DNA of 64,000 nt. It comes from Lactuca virosa. Lineage: Eukaryota; Streptophyta; Magnoliopsida; Asterales; Asteraceae. A program made the position numbers and the translations under genes. Where the stretch lies: NCBI GenBank assembly GCA_928212115.1, contig CAKMRJ010004445.1, positions 80,178,434 to 80,242,433 of the forward strand, written 5' to 3'. A model generated the notes under the pieces. It was not told the DNA's origin, did no database searches, and saw only the letters and a list, made by a program, of their open reading frames with translations. Each line of letters begins with the position of its first letter. Positions within the stretch are counted from its first letter, which is position 1. This document shows, in pieces, positions 45,366 through 57,485 of this stretch.

Positions 45366-48300
45366 ATGGCGTCTTCTGCTCATATCGATCCATCCACTGA
45401 AGATATTTCATCCGCATTCTGTCATGAAGATTCAATCCACTAACTATTACGTGGATGGTGAAGTTTCTCAATACCCAAAGGAATTGAAGATGCTCATCGT
45501 TGCTCTGAAACACTCTGTTTTATCCACGACGATGTTCCATTCCTTTTCTGTTCCATTGTCCTGGCTTTCTCAAGCAGGATCCACTGCCACTTACAACAAA
45601 GCATCTGATACGATCACTTTCCATCTGGTGAACGATAAAAAGGTTAGGCTATCCAAGAAACTCTTCTGCCAGATTCTTGATATTCCGAATTCACCTCCTT
45701 ATGTTGATTTCACATTCCCACAAATAGTCCATATGTTTAATGAGATGGGATATCAGCCCCCATTGTCCAAGATAAGTGACTTTAAGAAATCTGGTCTTCC
45801 TTGGCTATGGAATTTCTTATTTGGGATTTTTCTCCGATGTTTAACCGGAAGAACAGTTGGATTAGACAAAGGAAGGATGGAGGTGTATGCAATGGTTGCA
45901 GGCCTATACTATGATCTTCAAGCGGATTATTCCACACAATTATAGAAGGAATTCCAAAAGGGTGTCGAACAGACGAATGCAGTTCATGGCATTTCGTGTG
46001 CACGATACTGGAGCCTTATTTTGCAGTATTTTTATAATAAGGATGGGATTATGGTACCAAATGACGAAGAGAAAGTTACTTCCTCAATCATATCATTATC
46101 CGAAGGAAGTTGTAGATAATGCTGATGATTTCCCATCTGTGGCTCGCATTCCAGATGCGATGCTCAAACGGGTTGATCCTACGAATTCCGTTTTAGTGGC
46201 CTATTTGCAAACAATCGATTCTTCTATTCAGACTGGGATCTTGTTGCCTAGGGAAGAGAAGAAGTCCAAAAAGTCAAAGAAGGCTGATCCTGCTTCATCT
46301 GATAAGAAAACCAAGGATTCAACATCCTCGAAGTCTCCAAAGAAAAAGCTTGAAACTGTTGGAGTATCTGTTGATGAAACACAAGTGATTGAGCCCATCA
46401 TTGAAGAAACACAAGAAAAGGTTGTCATTCCTTCGAAAACAGGAATGTTTCGAAGAATTAAAATGAAGTCCTCTCATAAACGCAAGTCTCCTACACAACA
46501 AATGATTCGCAAACCCCAAATTACACATCAAGGTGTGTTAATTAGAGAAGTACCAGCACCTGTTTCTCCGGTGTCGAAGAAAAGGAGGGCTGAGGATATG
46601 GCGAAGAAGTTGTCAAAGAAAAAGAAGAAGAAGGCTCGAAAGTTGGTGATTTCAACTGAATCAACCGAAGATGATGATGACCGAATTCCAGAAACTCCAG
46701 AATTCACTCATCTCATTATGAGTTCTAATCCTGAGAAGACTGATGTCATACTACCCGAAGTTTCGATTGCCAAATCAATTTTTGAGGAGGTTCGAACTTC
46801 AGGCATCCCTGCACACGTATCTGATACGGATGCAAATGTCGATATGGGTGAAGGAGGTTCGAAGCATGAAGATCAAGGTCCTATTATTTCTACTCCTATT
46901 GTTTCTGTCTCACCATCAACTATTCCTATTACATCATCCACTCATTCTCCAACATTCGAACATATTCTTGATCAACCTTTTACTTCCATTTTTTCATCAC
47001 AATCTACTGAGCCACCCAAATCCACTTCTCCTATTCAAGACACTACTTTTATGGAGACAGAGACTGACAATGAAGGGTTTGGAGGAACATTTGAAGACTT
47101 AGAATTTCACGAAGAGGAAGAGGAATTTCCTGATCATATGTTGATGACCATGAAGCAGTATAAAATTCTTAATCAGAAATTGAATTCCATAATTCAATCT
47201 CAAGCCGATCTTGGAGGAGGTTCATCTGTATCAAGTCTGGAAATTGACACTATGTTAAAGATGATGGAATCACGGATAATCAGCAAAGTATCTGGCATGA
47301 TTAAAGATTCTGAATCTCGAGTCTTGGAGAAAGTTGATCTCAATGATCAAAACACTGAAATTCGACTTAATTCTCAAAATTCGAAATTTACTAGTGATTT
47401 GAAAGAGTTGAAAAATGTAGCAAAAGAACGTCATGTGCTCTTTATTCAAGATGTCAAGAAAGTACGAGAAGATGTCAACATGCAAATTCGTAAACTCCGA
47501 GAAGACATGCAAAAAGAAGTTGCCACTGTTCACCATGATTATGCCTCTGTGAATCAAAAAGTTGATATAATTTGTGATGCAGTCACAAGATTTGTGAAGT
47601 TATACGAAAATTTGAGTCCTCAAATAACTCAAATTTCAACATCCGAAAATGCAAGTTTTGAGGAAGTGATTAAATTGCTCAAGGAGTTAAAAGAAATTTC
47701 CGAAAGGCCGGTTTCTTCTCCATTGATTACTCCGGATTTTTTATCTCAGAAATTTGTTCAATTCGAAGCCATTCTCAATAAGCAACTTGCACCGCTATTT
47801 CGCATATCCAGTCTTCTTCCCACAACAACTGCCCCTCCTGTTTTCACAGGGGTGCAAGGGGGAGAAAGGAAGTCAAGTGAAGAAGATGCGAAAGTGGTAG
47901 GCAAAGTATTTTCTTCGAAAATTCCTACAACAAAACCGGTGATCCCTACAACAAAACCGGTGATTGTTTCTGCTGAACCAGTGATTTCTACAGTTGTAAC
48001 AACATTACCCATTACAAGAACTATTTCAAAAGGGATTGTAATTGGTAAACCTTTTGAAACTGGTGGTAGTGGTTCGAAGCCAAAAGAGGTAATAAAAGAT
48101 AAGGGGAAATCGATTGTTGTTGAAAAATCGAAAGAAGAAAAGAAGGCTGAAGCTGAAGCTGAGATCGAAAAACTGAGGATCATCCAAAGCATTATGACTC
48201 AACGAGCAAGTGATCCGAAGGGAATGAATAAAGGGGATCCAGCTAAACACTATAACTACGAGACAATTGAGGCCAAGGTTGCTTTCAATCACATGTACAC

Positions 48301-48982
48301 ATTCGAAAAGAAACCTAAGCAAAGCTATTTGGTCACAAATACTGATGCAAGTCAGCTGGATTTCCCAATAAACGAAATGATGTTTATTATGCCACAATTC
48401 AAAGCTGAAGGGAATTTAAAAGAAAAAGATGAAGGCACACACATGAAAATTCGTTTTCATGCTGTCTTGGAAAAGCCCCTGAGGAAGTATGGTCACTGAT
48501 CAAAATAAAGAAAGTGATCAGCATGAAAAAGGATGTGGTTTTCGAAAACACAGTCCAAAACTTTAAATACGTGGTTGCCAGGGCAGATGGAAAGATTTGT
48601 GAATTTACTGTTGCTGATTTTCCATTGATGAACCTGTATGATCTCATACAAGTTGCATTGCTTTTAAAAGACAAATCATTTTCATTTCTACAAACACACA
48701 GATCCAGAAGAATTCAAGATTGGAGTTGCTCACATCAAAATCTTCATCGAAAATTACTATGAGTGTTTGGCAATGACTGATGTGGAGTTAGCAACTGCCA
48801 AGGGAATGGAAATAAAAGCTCCAATGGCTCCTTCGAAGACTCAAGCAGAATTAAAGAAATTTGCTGACGGAGAAATTTGTCTTAAGCCATTTGGAATAGT
48901 ATTTGCTGGAAAAGACAAAGCAGGAAAAGCTAAACATTTCTTGTTCCAGGCAAGTGAAGTAGAAAGGTACTCAACGTCTTAA
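45366..48982 (+). pseudogene. Copia 2 ORF3: large coiled-coil (env-like position) protein, frameshifted
   Basis: Starts at ATG 45366 (MASSAHIDPSTED). Frame changes occur near 45420, 46075, 48495 and 48700, with the frames together covering about 1200 codons to the stop at 48980-48982. The N-terminal ~220 residues form a globular-looking domain (MLIVALKHSVLSTTMFHSFS; FPQIVHMFNEMGYQPPLSK) with hydrophobic stretches. A Lys/Ser-rich basic region follows (KKSKKSKK; KKLSKKKKKKARK), then an acidic Ser/Thr/Pro region, a coiled coil (about 47340-47680), and a repeat (IPTTKPV) near 47930. No classic envelope signature was recognised. Position after pol matches the env-like ORF of SIRE elements; the function is unknown. 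Confidence 0.75.
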
Positions 48983-49139
48983 TATACGAACTTAATTGTT
49001 CGTATGAATCATTGCAAAAAGAATAATGAAAGAGATAAGAAGGAGTTAAAGAAGATTATCTCATGGTATACAGAAGTTCGAAGGGTGTTGCTGTACTCCA
49101 TCACACTTCTTACAAACTGAAGACTTCGACTATGATTAC

Positions 49140-49150
49140 AAAGGGGGAGA
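49140..49150 (+). promoter_or_regulatory. Polypurine tract of copia 2
   Basis: AAAGGGGGAGA immediately before the 3' LTR, the usual plus-strand primer site. Confidence 0.9.
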
Positions 49151-49151
49151 T

Positions 49152-49482
49152 TGTTAGAGTCGAAGTGTTGTAATTAGTCGAAGTAAGTTTTAGTGTATTC
49201 GAACATTTTTGTAATCTATTTTACTAGGGCATTGTATTCGTAGCTTAACACTTAGTCCTTAGTATATTTTTTGTACGCTTTCCTCTCCTATAAATAGGAG
49301 TGCTTACTAGGGTCATAGTAAAAAAAAAAAAAGTCTTTTACAGAATTACATCTTGTACTCTGTAAAACTTGAAAGCGTAATTGAGCTAAAACAAGATCAT
49401 ATTTACATCCTGTGTCTAAATTTCACATCATTACTTGAATTCATACTCTGATTAATTCATTACTCGATTCTTTGTTTCTTCA
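49152..49482 (+). repeat. Copia 2 3' LTR
   Basis: 331 bp; differs from the 5' LTR by five substitutions and a longer A-run. TATAAATA at 49289-49296. Confidence 0.95.
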
Positions 49483-50696
49483 TAATGTCGTCGTTTTAAA
49501 ACAAAATTATGGTTTATACATAACAAGTTAAAGGAAACTCCACCATCAATGTCTTAATCAGCTTCAAGTTAAAGGAAAATCAATAGGTAGTGCCTAAAAT
49601 AGACCTAACAAGCAAATTTGGAAATTAGTTCATTTTTGTAGGATCTTCGAGATCCGATCTTAGGATCACAATCTTACCAAATGTAAAACAATTTTATGTA
49701 AGATTCTGATCTTGACTAGTTTGCTTTCAACCTTCTTCATGTTAGCATTTTGTTTTGTTCATGAATATCTGAGGCAAAAAAAGATCAGGTGGCAATGAGA
49801 ATCCATAGCATCCGGTCACAATTCTTTTATGGAGATGACGACTACTGAATCATGTAATTTTCTCACTTTTCGTCTCTGCAATCCACAGACAAATGATTTC
49901 TAGTAACTCAGTATCAGTTATTCAGTTTAGCTGGAAATCAAATCTACGTATACTATCCAGAAATTGTAACATTGCATTCAAGGGTTGTACCTACATATAT
50001 AATTGTAGATCTCTGAGAGTTGTTTAGGCCTGTACATTGAGGTCTCAAGTCGGTCTTAGAACGGTTCGATCTATTTGGGTCTAGTCTCAAAAGATCTGAC
50101 CTTTTCTCGGATCGGTATCAGATAGTGGTCCGGTTTTTTCTCGATCCAGTCTTTCTGGACCAATCATAGTCTTTTTTTGGTCTTGTCTCATAGTATTTGC
50201 GTGTGTCTATTTCAGTTTAGTTTTCTGGGTCTTTTTGTTTGGTTTTATGTATTCGATTTAGGGTTTTTCTATTAAAAAATATTTGATTAGCACCGAAATG
50301 ATAATTAAAATTATTAATTAATAAAATTAAAATTTAATAAAATAAAGAAGATAACAAGTTGTATAATTTATTATTAAAATACATTAAATGTAATAAATAA
50401 AAGAAGAGAAGAACTTAGACTTCTCATGTGTGCCGGTTGGAATTCTAAAGTTTTCCGAGACCGGTCTCTGTTGGACATTTTTTTGGACCAATTTTATTCG
50501 GTTCTGTTTAGGGTTCAGTCTCATTTCATTGGAAACCGGTTCATTCCCGATATTTTTCAGAACCGGTCACAACTAATGTCTAGATTTGTTTAAAAGTTCA
50601 AGCAAATACTTGGGATATGGTCAAAGGCCCTCAATGGGTTTGGAAGAACTATGTTCTCCCATGGATATTCATTCGGCCCAACGAATTAATAACAAT

Positions 50697-50923
50697 ACAA
50701 AATTGCAAAAATGGTCCCTGTGGTATGCATTTTTTTGGGGTTTTAGTCCAAACCTCGACTTTTTTGGATTGGTAGTCCTTTTGAGCTAGTTTACATGCAG
50801 TTTTGGTCCCTGTCCAAACTAAAAAGACTATTATACCCTTAATGAATTTAATTTTCATTTTTCTTTCACTTTTTAAAATTATTATTATTATTAAATATAA
50901 AACTGGGCCCACCTCTCTCTCTC

Positions 50924-50967
<44 letters not shown>

Positions 50968-51988
50968 CGTCATTTAATCGGTACCCTACCCTCCCCGAGT
51001 CACACTCCATCTCCTTCATCATCTGTTTCACGCAGGTAACGAACGAAAGGAAAAAAAATTACAATCCTCTTGATGAGCTTTTCGAACAAATTAGAAAGTA
51101 TGTGGAACGAAAGGTGATGGTGGCGAAAGACTTACTGCACTAGTAGAAGGCAGTGGTGGCTGGAATCACGATGGCAGCAGCAGATGGCGGCTGTAGTAGT
51201 GGTCGGAGGTTGCTCCAGTAGCCTCTGTTGCTTTGTTCTTGCTTCTGCTCGCCGAGGATGACGACAGGGAAGAACGACGGTCGATTTCATTCCGGGATTA
51301 TGCAAGATTGAAATAGACAAAGAAGGTGATGGAAGCGATTGGGTTTTTTTCTTTCCCTTTACTGTCTTTGTTCACCCCACGATCGATCGACACTAACAAT
51401 CGTAACCTCTCTTCTTCTCTGTAATGCTTTGTTCAATTTGACTGAATTCAATTTTCAAATCGACTTTTCACAAAGGTATCGTTTCCACAACAATCTCAAC
51501 TTCCATTAGCCAAAAAATGTCTCTCGTTCTCAGGGACATTACCATCCGTCATCGAGGGAAAAGAACCAACATGTTATTCTTTTAGGAATTAAGATCCGAG
51601 AACAGAACCTTTGCACCAAATCGCTTATGCAATAGGTTTTCGTGTGGTGATTTGGGACGAGAACGTAAAAAAACGCAGTCATCATTGAATTAATGGAGAA
51701 ATCGATTTTCTTGTGTTGATTTGGGGATGTATGGAGAAGACAACCCAGCACACACACACATACACACACACACAGAGAGAGAGGTCTCATAATTTTTATT
51801 AATAAAACTTTATATTAAATAGAAAAAACATAGAAAATATATCAGAATGGTAATTTTGTCTTTTTAATTTTATGAGGGACCAAAATCACAAACAAAGTAG
51901 CTCAAAAGAACCGTCAATCCAAAAAAGTCGAGGTTTAGACCAAAACCCAAAAAATATGCATACCACAGGGACTTTTTTGCAGTTTTGT
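50697..51988. mobile_element. 1.3-kb element with ~95-bp terminal inverted repeats
   Basis: 50697-50790 (ACAAAATTGCAAAAATGGTC ... TTTTGAGCTAG) is the inverted complement of about 51895-51988, with scattered differences. Copy A lacks the whole block. The interior has a (CT)n run at 50911-50964, a CA/GA run near 51750-51782, and no convincing transposase. 'GGTCCCTGTGG' ends are typical of Mutator-like non-autonomous elements. A clean target duplication was not found. Confidence 0.8.
50911..50964. repeat. (CT)n microsatellite
   Basis: Nearly perfect CT run interrupted by CACT. Confidence 0.95.
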
Positions 51989-52535
51989 CAAACAGGAAAA
52001 TATACAGAAGCAGTTACTTTTCCCGTTACAGGTACTTGTAATTAGTTGTGCATTTTAACTAACCCGGTCCTATTTGAAACAATATTATCCCGACTCAATC
52101 AATTAGTCAATGCATTGCTAATCATTAGGCTCTTTGCATCGCAAATTCTAGAATACTCCACAAACTTGTGTCATTCATGTTAAAGATCCACACCCAACAG
52201 TTAAGCAATGAAAATAAAATTGGCATCATTTGACAAAATTATTTCTAAAATGAGCGGTTGATCATCTTACTGATTAACCCATAAAATATTTCATAATCAT
52301 GTTTGTGTAAATTACTCACCCCAACCATGTAAAAAGATAATCTTATACAAGACTTTATAAACTTATCAAAACAAGCAATTCAATATCACATTATTATATT
52401 ATTACAAAAGGAACTCAAATTGCATCATCTTATTCGAGTACAACAATCCAACAACTCAAATACTCAAATTCTGTAATTATTACAACAAACAATTCAATAC
52501 CAATTACCAAATTACCACATTGCCACTCCTGAAAC

Positions 52536-53009
52536 TTACCCACCAATGTCGATGGACTTCACTTCCGGCTTCTTCTCTTCCGCCTTGGGCACAATCACCG
52601 TCAGCACGCCGTTCTCCATGCTAGCTTTCACCTCTTCCGTTTTTGCATTTTCCGGCAGCCTGAATCTCCTCAAGAACTTCCCGGAGCTCCTCTCTACCCT
52701 ATGCCACTTGTCGTTCTTCTCCTCATGTTCCTTGCTCCTCTCTCCGCTTATCTGCAACACCCTTCCTTCTTCAACCTCCACCTTCACCTCCTCTTTCTTC
52801 AGCCCAGGCAAGTCCGCCTTAAAAACGTGCGCCTCCGGCGTCTCCTTCCAATCGATTCTGGCGTTGGCGATTGCTGCTGTTTCGCGTGATGATTCGGGTA
52901 GGTTGTTGAGGGAACTTGAAAGGCCCTGGAAAGGGTCCCAGGTGTCGAGGGAGAAGGGATCGAATACGTTGCTCCTTCTGCCTGTAAAGAAACTTGGAAT
53001 GATCGACAT
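52536..53009 (-). CDS. Class I small heat-shock protein, copy B
   Basis: 157 aa, intronless, with the same domain plan as copy A: MSIIPSFFTGRRSNVFDPF, alpha-crystallin domain (HVFKADLPGLKKEEVKVEVE; WHRVERSSGKFLRRFRLP), and the SIDIGG tail. The differences from copy A are R/K in the N-terminal GRR, T/I before WDPF, L/F and S/V in the next ten residues, and I/T in GVLTV. It has an intact TATA box 112 bp upstream and a good heat-shock element about 190 bp upstream, so this looks like the heat-inducible copy. It is a cytosolic chaperone expected to form a dodecamer; oligomer state is family knowledge. Confidence 0.96.
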   Translation of the reverse strand: MSIIPSFFTGRRSNVFDPFSLDTWDPFQGLSSSLNNLPESSRETAAIANARIDWKETPEAHVFKADLPGLKKEEVKVEVEEGRVLQISGERSKEHEEKNDKWHRVERSSGKFLRRFRLPENAKTEEVKASMENGVLTVIVPKAEEKKPEVKSIDIGG

Positions 53010-53120
53010 GACTGAAACTTTAGACGAATATTTGATCTTCGGATTGTGACGCTATGAAATCGCAACTCGCAAGTTCTCTTGTTTATGAATCTGTTGCTAG
53101 GAGGTCGATCGGAGATTATT

Positions 53121-53216
53121 ATTTATAGGAGGGAAAAAGTGATCGGGTGGAATTTAAAGATTTCTAGGCTTGTCTTGAAGGTTGAGGAGACTGATACTTC
53201 TGAAAGCTTCCAGAGA
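53121..53216 (-). promoter_or_regulatory. sHSP copy B promoter: TATA box and heat-shock element
   Basis: Minus-strand TATAAAT at 53121-53127. The block 53197-53216 reads cTTCt gAAAg cTTCc aGAGa, four 5-bp units in alternating orientation with two variant units, as expected of an HSF binding site. Confidence 0.75.
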
Positions 53217-53345
53217 GGAGAGAAGGAGATGGAATGGACCCACCCGAATTTGATGGGCCAAATGGATCAATGCGAATTTTATTAGGCCCATATGCAGTGA
53301 CAGCTTCAGCCTTCAACTTTGAGTTCCATGATTCCATTTTCTATT

Positions 53346-55072
53346 TCCCTAAGTAGGTTATAACCCCTATACCATACCACACGGGAGATAGCGTGTAATA
53401 ATTTTCGAACTTAATAGATATTATAATTAATAATACATTTACAAACAGTTGTTTTTTAAAAACGTGGATGTTTTGTCTGTAACTGTATAATTGTTTATTA
53501 TTATGGAATCGATCTTGAAAAATATAAATATTTAGGGCATTTTACATCTAAACGTAGTTCTAATTTTTCACTTACCCCATTAGTTTTCAATTTGTTGTTA
53601 GAAACAGATAATGAGCTCACAGTTTGTACCACCTTAAAAAATTGAAATATGAACATTGGATAAATTATAGATGCCAATTGTCAATCCACAGTACTTATGA
53701 CATACAAAGCATCACATATACAAAAATGGAAACCAATTCACTGAAAATAAATTAACTTGTGGAAATGTACTTCTGATTCTTATTTCTTTGGTCATTAAAC
53801 TTGAAAGATCATCGATGAAACCATTATACCTTTCTAAATTGATTCATACATATTAAGAACCCCTTAACAACACAAAGGTCCCTTATTTGGAGTAACACCA
53901 ATTCCTAGTTTTTTTCTTACCTATTTTAGGCTTCCATTAACTCCTAGAAAACATACCCCCAAGAGGGCAAGACTTCCCAATAGCTTCTATCCTTCAAAAA
54001 GAAAGTTTAATAAATCAAGATTCGTTGGAAAATATATTTCACCAATTTTTTTTATTTGCAAATAAACATATGCTACTGAGATCATGCTTCATTTTTGCTA
54101 CACATTTGATATTTGTATCTTGGATATAGTATAACATTAACAACAATATCTAATAAGTTAAATGACTGTATGAGAATTAAAAACCACATTATAACATAAA
54201 GGAATTCAATTCCACTTCCCTTTTTTTAAAAGACCAAAATACCCCCATTATCCAAGAAAGTTCAAATATGCAATAAAAAAGAAAGAAAACATACTCGTTC
54301 CTCATTGTTTCCAATAAACCAACATTCCATTATTCTATATCTAAACAAACTTCTCTTAAACATAGCAAAAGCATCTTAACAGAGCAAAATATGTGGTTAT
54401 AAAAAATAATAATATTGTAAATAAACCAACCTTGAGTTTGTGAAGCACGTACAGCTTCAAGTTGCATTTTTAGAAAATCAAAAATCATTTTATCATAGTC
54501 TCTTGTAAACTACACCGTTACCATCATTTTGACTTTTGTTTTCGCCACTACTCCGGAATCCTCTATTTTGCAAACTATGAAAGTTTCAAGGTAGACTCAT
54601 AAGTAATAAAGCAACGACATCAACATGTAATAACTAACTTAAGTGTCAAAGAGACTAAAAAGACATATCTAGACATATAAGAAGATTACTAAACATACAT
54701 TTTGGTTCAACCATTATGTCAAACAGATACTGTGCAACATCCTTAAAAACTATCATGCCCATATCATAGATTGCTCAATCAAAAGGACTTTTAATTCACA
54801 TAATGTTTATGGCATACTTTAGAGTAATAGGCTTATATAAATCTCCTTTTATAATGTCTGATGTATATTTTTACGGGAAGCTTAAAGTAATGGATTTATG
54901 GATTGCATTTGAAGGAAAACAAAGATGGAAGTAGGAAATATGGAGATCACCAACCAGTTCTATATAGACAAAGTCACCAAGAATGTATAAAGATCCTTTA
55001 GTATATCAATCAACATGCTAATCGATCTACATAAAGATAAAGACACAAACACACATATAATTAGTTAAAATT
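53346..55072. other. AT-rich intergenic region
   Basis: No gene could be supported. A short minus-strand exon-like stretch at about 54445-54515 (LKMQLEAVRASQTQ before a GT) is noted but unconfirmed. Confidence 0.5.
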
Positions 55073-55138
55073 AGGAATGGCAACGGGGCGGGTTCGGGGC
55101 GGGGCATGGTTTCCCAAACCTGCCCCGATATCTTTAGG
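55073..55138 (+). mobile_element. GC-rich start of a DNA-transposon-like repeat, cut by the chromovirus
   Basis: GGCAACGGGGCGGGTTCGGG and following GGGGC boxes are of a type common at the ends of plant hAT-like non-autonomous elements. The sequence stops at the LTR start. The other half would lie beyond the window. Confidence 0.4.
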
Positions 55139-57471
55139 TGTAACGTCCGTGTTTCTAGGCTAGGCATTAATATTGATGTGATAGTCTAGGTTAATCTTTG
55201 TAACTCATTTTGAAGAAATGAAAAAGAATTATGTGAATATTATGTGAATTATGTGTTTTATGCTTAATTACTAGGATTTAATTAATTAAGAATAAAAATG
55301 AGCGTCGAAAATAAATATTAGATAAAGCCGATATCTATTAAGAAACTTGTAGTGGGCGTGACAAGGATTACAGATATATAAAGAATACCGAAATCCGAGT
55401 TATAACGAAGAAGTTATGACCTGTCGAAGTTTTGCGACAAAACCGACACAGTGCCGAATGTCGTAAAAAGTGAGTTTTTAATAAACTACTTTTTAACCTT
55501 AGTGATCTAAACGAAAGTCGTAGTGTTAGTTAAACCGAGAGTGTGCATAACAAGAACGCCCAAATCTGACTTCGTATGAGGAAGTTATGATTTTTCTAAG
55601 TTTCAGCTTAGTAGTAGACAACTAAAAACTCGAATTTTAAATCGAGTGATTTTTAGCCAACACGACCTAAACGAGAATCGAAGGTCTCGTCAATAGTAGC
55701 ACAACGGTAAAAAGACAGACGAAAACGGACGTCGGATGAAGAAGTTATGAATTTTTAACGGATTTCCTGTCCCGCTCTGTTAAAAATAATAATATAAAAA
55801 TTAAAGTCAAAATTAACCGACGAAGTCTAAACGAAAGTTGTAGAGCGTAATTTTACCTACGCGTGCATATAAAGAAACGTCAGAAACGGAGCCCGTATGC
55901 GAAAGTTATGGATTTTAGAAGTTTTAACACAAAAATCGAGAAAAAATGTCAAATCCAAGAAATTTCGCATGGTGGGACTTCGGCCACGTCACCTTCGCTG
56001 CATGCACGCCACGTGTCCGAGACTGCTGAGTCATCGAGGCCACCTGGCGAGGCGTGTCGCCTTCCCTCGCATCCGAAGTGCGGTCCAATAGGTGTCCGAC
56101 GCGTGCCTTCTCATGAGGTGTCCGACCTTCGCATGGTGTGCCACGACCGAACCCTCGGACCATAGACCTCGGTCCAATCAGGAGGCTACACCAGTACCCT
56201 CGCACATGCGACCCATGTGCTTCCGCTTCGGATCTACTGACGCGTGGAGACTTCTCAGCCCTTGGATCAGAAGCCTCGCCCCTATAAATAGAAGGGTGCG
56301 AGACCTCCCGGGTATATTTTGGAAACTTGTCTTTTTTAACCGCTTTTTCAATATTTCTTTCATTCCAACTTCCCTTAAAGCCCCGGTATTATACCAAACA
56401 CCCGAAATATGCCCTGAAGTGCCCGAGAAGCCCGAGAAATTTATCTTTTCGGTTTTGAAGCCCAACCTTCGCAGAGCCCGGTTTCTCAATAAAACTCCCG
56501 GTTTTATTAGAAACGATCGTTTTAGGAAACGAAGTGCTACCCGATTATCATTAAATCAAGTGAGTGTATAGTCACCTTTATCTTACACCTAGATATGAAG
56601 TATTTTCTATAAAATAGGTGCTATGTGTAATTATATTAATTGTTTAATTGAGGTGACTGTTGAATATATATTTTATACAAGTTTTAAACTGTATATGTAT
56701 TTTTATCTACAAATATGTTGGGTAAAACATGGGTAGATAGTTGATGTGTGATGAAATAAAATGATGAGAGGCCTCGATGTGATAGTGATCCAGTCATCTA
56801 GCGAAGTATGGATGACGACCACAGACTTTTCTAGACAGTCCAGTGGAACGCTGGCAGGCTCGCAACCTGTAGGTGTTAATGAGCTTGGGTGTTCATTTGT
56901 TGTACTCCATCCCCCACATGGTTGCCTTATTTGACATAAACTGATGGGAAACCCCCAAAGCAGTGTTGTCGCCCCGATGAAAATCCTTAGGCTAGGTCCC
57001 TTGTGATAGGTGTTTAGGGACGTAAAGTGAGGATAACGGGAATGGGTAATCAGGGTTATTGTTGATTGATGAACTTAATAATTTTATTATTATTGTGAGT
57101 TGAAAACCCTATATGCTCACCAGGCTCCCAAGTCTGACCCACTCAGCTTTTTATGTTACAGGTAGTGGACCCCGAGCATAGTCGGAGGATGATGAGAGAT
57201 TTTTGGATTATAGGCCAGTAGTTGTAAATAACTGTTGAAAGGCTTATAATGTCTTGTTTATGGTTTTGATCTGTATCGGAACATGACATCCCGAGGTTTT
57301 GATATAAAAGGAAAATATACACTTTCTTAAAGAAAGGTTTTGATAAATTTTTATCATGTTTTGTTTTGGGGACCAATTCCGCAACAACTTTTAAAAGGAT
57401 TTCTCTGACTTTATTTTAAAAAGCATAAATTAAATCAGTTTTTTCTGGCCGAGAAATTACGGGATGTCACA
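55139..57471 (+). repeat. Chromovirus 5' LTR
   Basis: 2333 bp, TGTAACGTCC to GATGTCACA, TATAAATA at 56283-56290. Open frames inside it (55863-56571) repeat in the 3' LTR and are not genes. Confidence 0.9.
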
Positions 57472-57473
57472 GT

Positions 57474-57485
57474 TGGTATCAGAGC
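57474..57485 (+). promoter_or_regulatory. Primer binding site, initiator Met-tRNA type
   Basis: TGGTATCAGAGC after the LTR. Confidence 0.9.

Larger units (their letters stand above)
35964..49482 (+). mobile_element. Copia 2: complete 13.5-kb Ty1/copia element with third ORF
   Basis: Both LTRs, primer site, gag, pol, a long linker, ORF3 and polypurine tract are present. The target duplication TAATG flanks it (35959-35963 and 49483-49487). Copy A carries the uninterrupted site near 30978-30990. The LTRs differ at five positions plus an A-run length, so insertion is recent, yet gag, pol and ORF3 each carry frameshifts. The extra coiled-coil ORF after pol is the arrangement of SIRE-type elements; assignment needs RT phylogeny. 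Confidence 0.93.
35696..53345. repeat. Segmental duplication, copy B, split by two insertions
   Basis: Collinear with copy A (30795-33955). Interrupted by copia 2 (35964-49482 plus one TAATG copy) and the inverted-repeat element 50697-51988. Without these it is about 2.8 kb. It keeps ~130 bp near 35810-35900 and ~230 bp near 50297-50530 that copy A lacks. The parts 49488-50696 and 51989-52535 are non-coding. Confidence 0.9.

Noticed and set aside
51132..51320. Short minus-strand frame with CCHR-like residues
   Set aside because: Inside the inverted-repeat transposon. Low-complexity and without flanking gene signals.
54445..54515. Possible minus-strand exon (LKMQLEAVRASQTQ)
   Set aside because: Only one short exon-like stretch with a donor; no partner exons or family recognised.
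55863..56571. Open frames in the 5' chromovirus LTR, repeated at 63127-63871
   Set aside because: They lie in LTR sequence, overlap in several frames and strands, and have no recognisable domain. They are a consequence of the GC-rich LTR composition.
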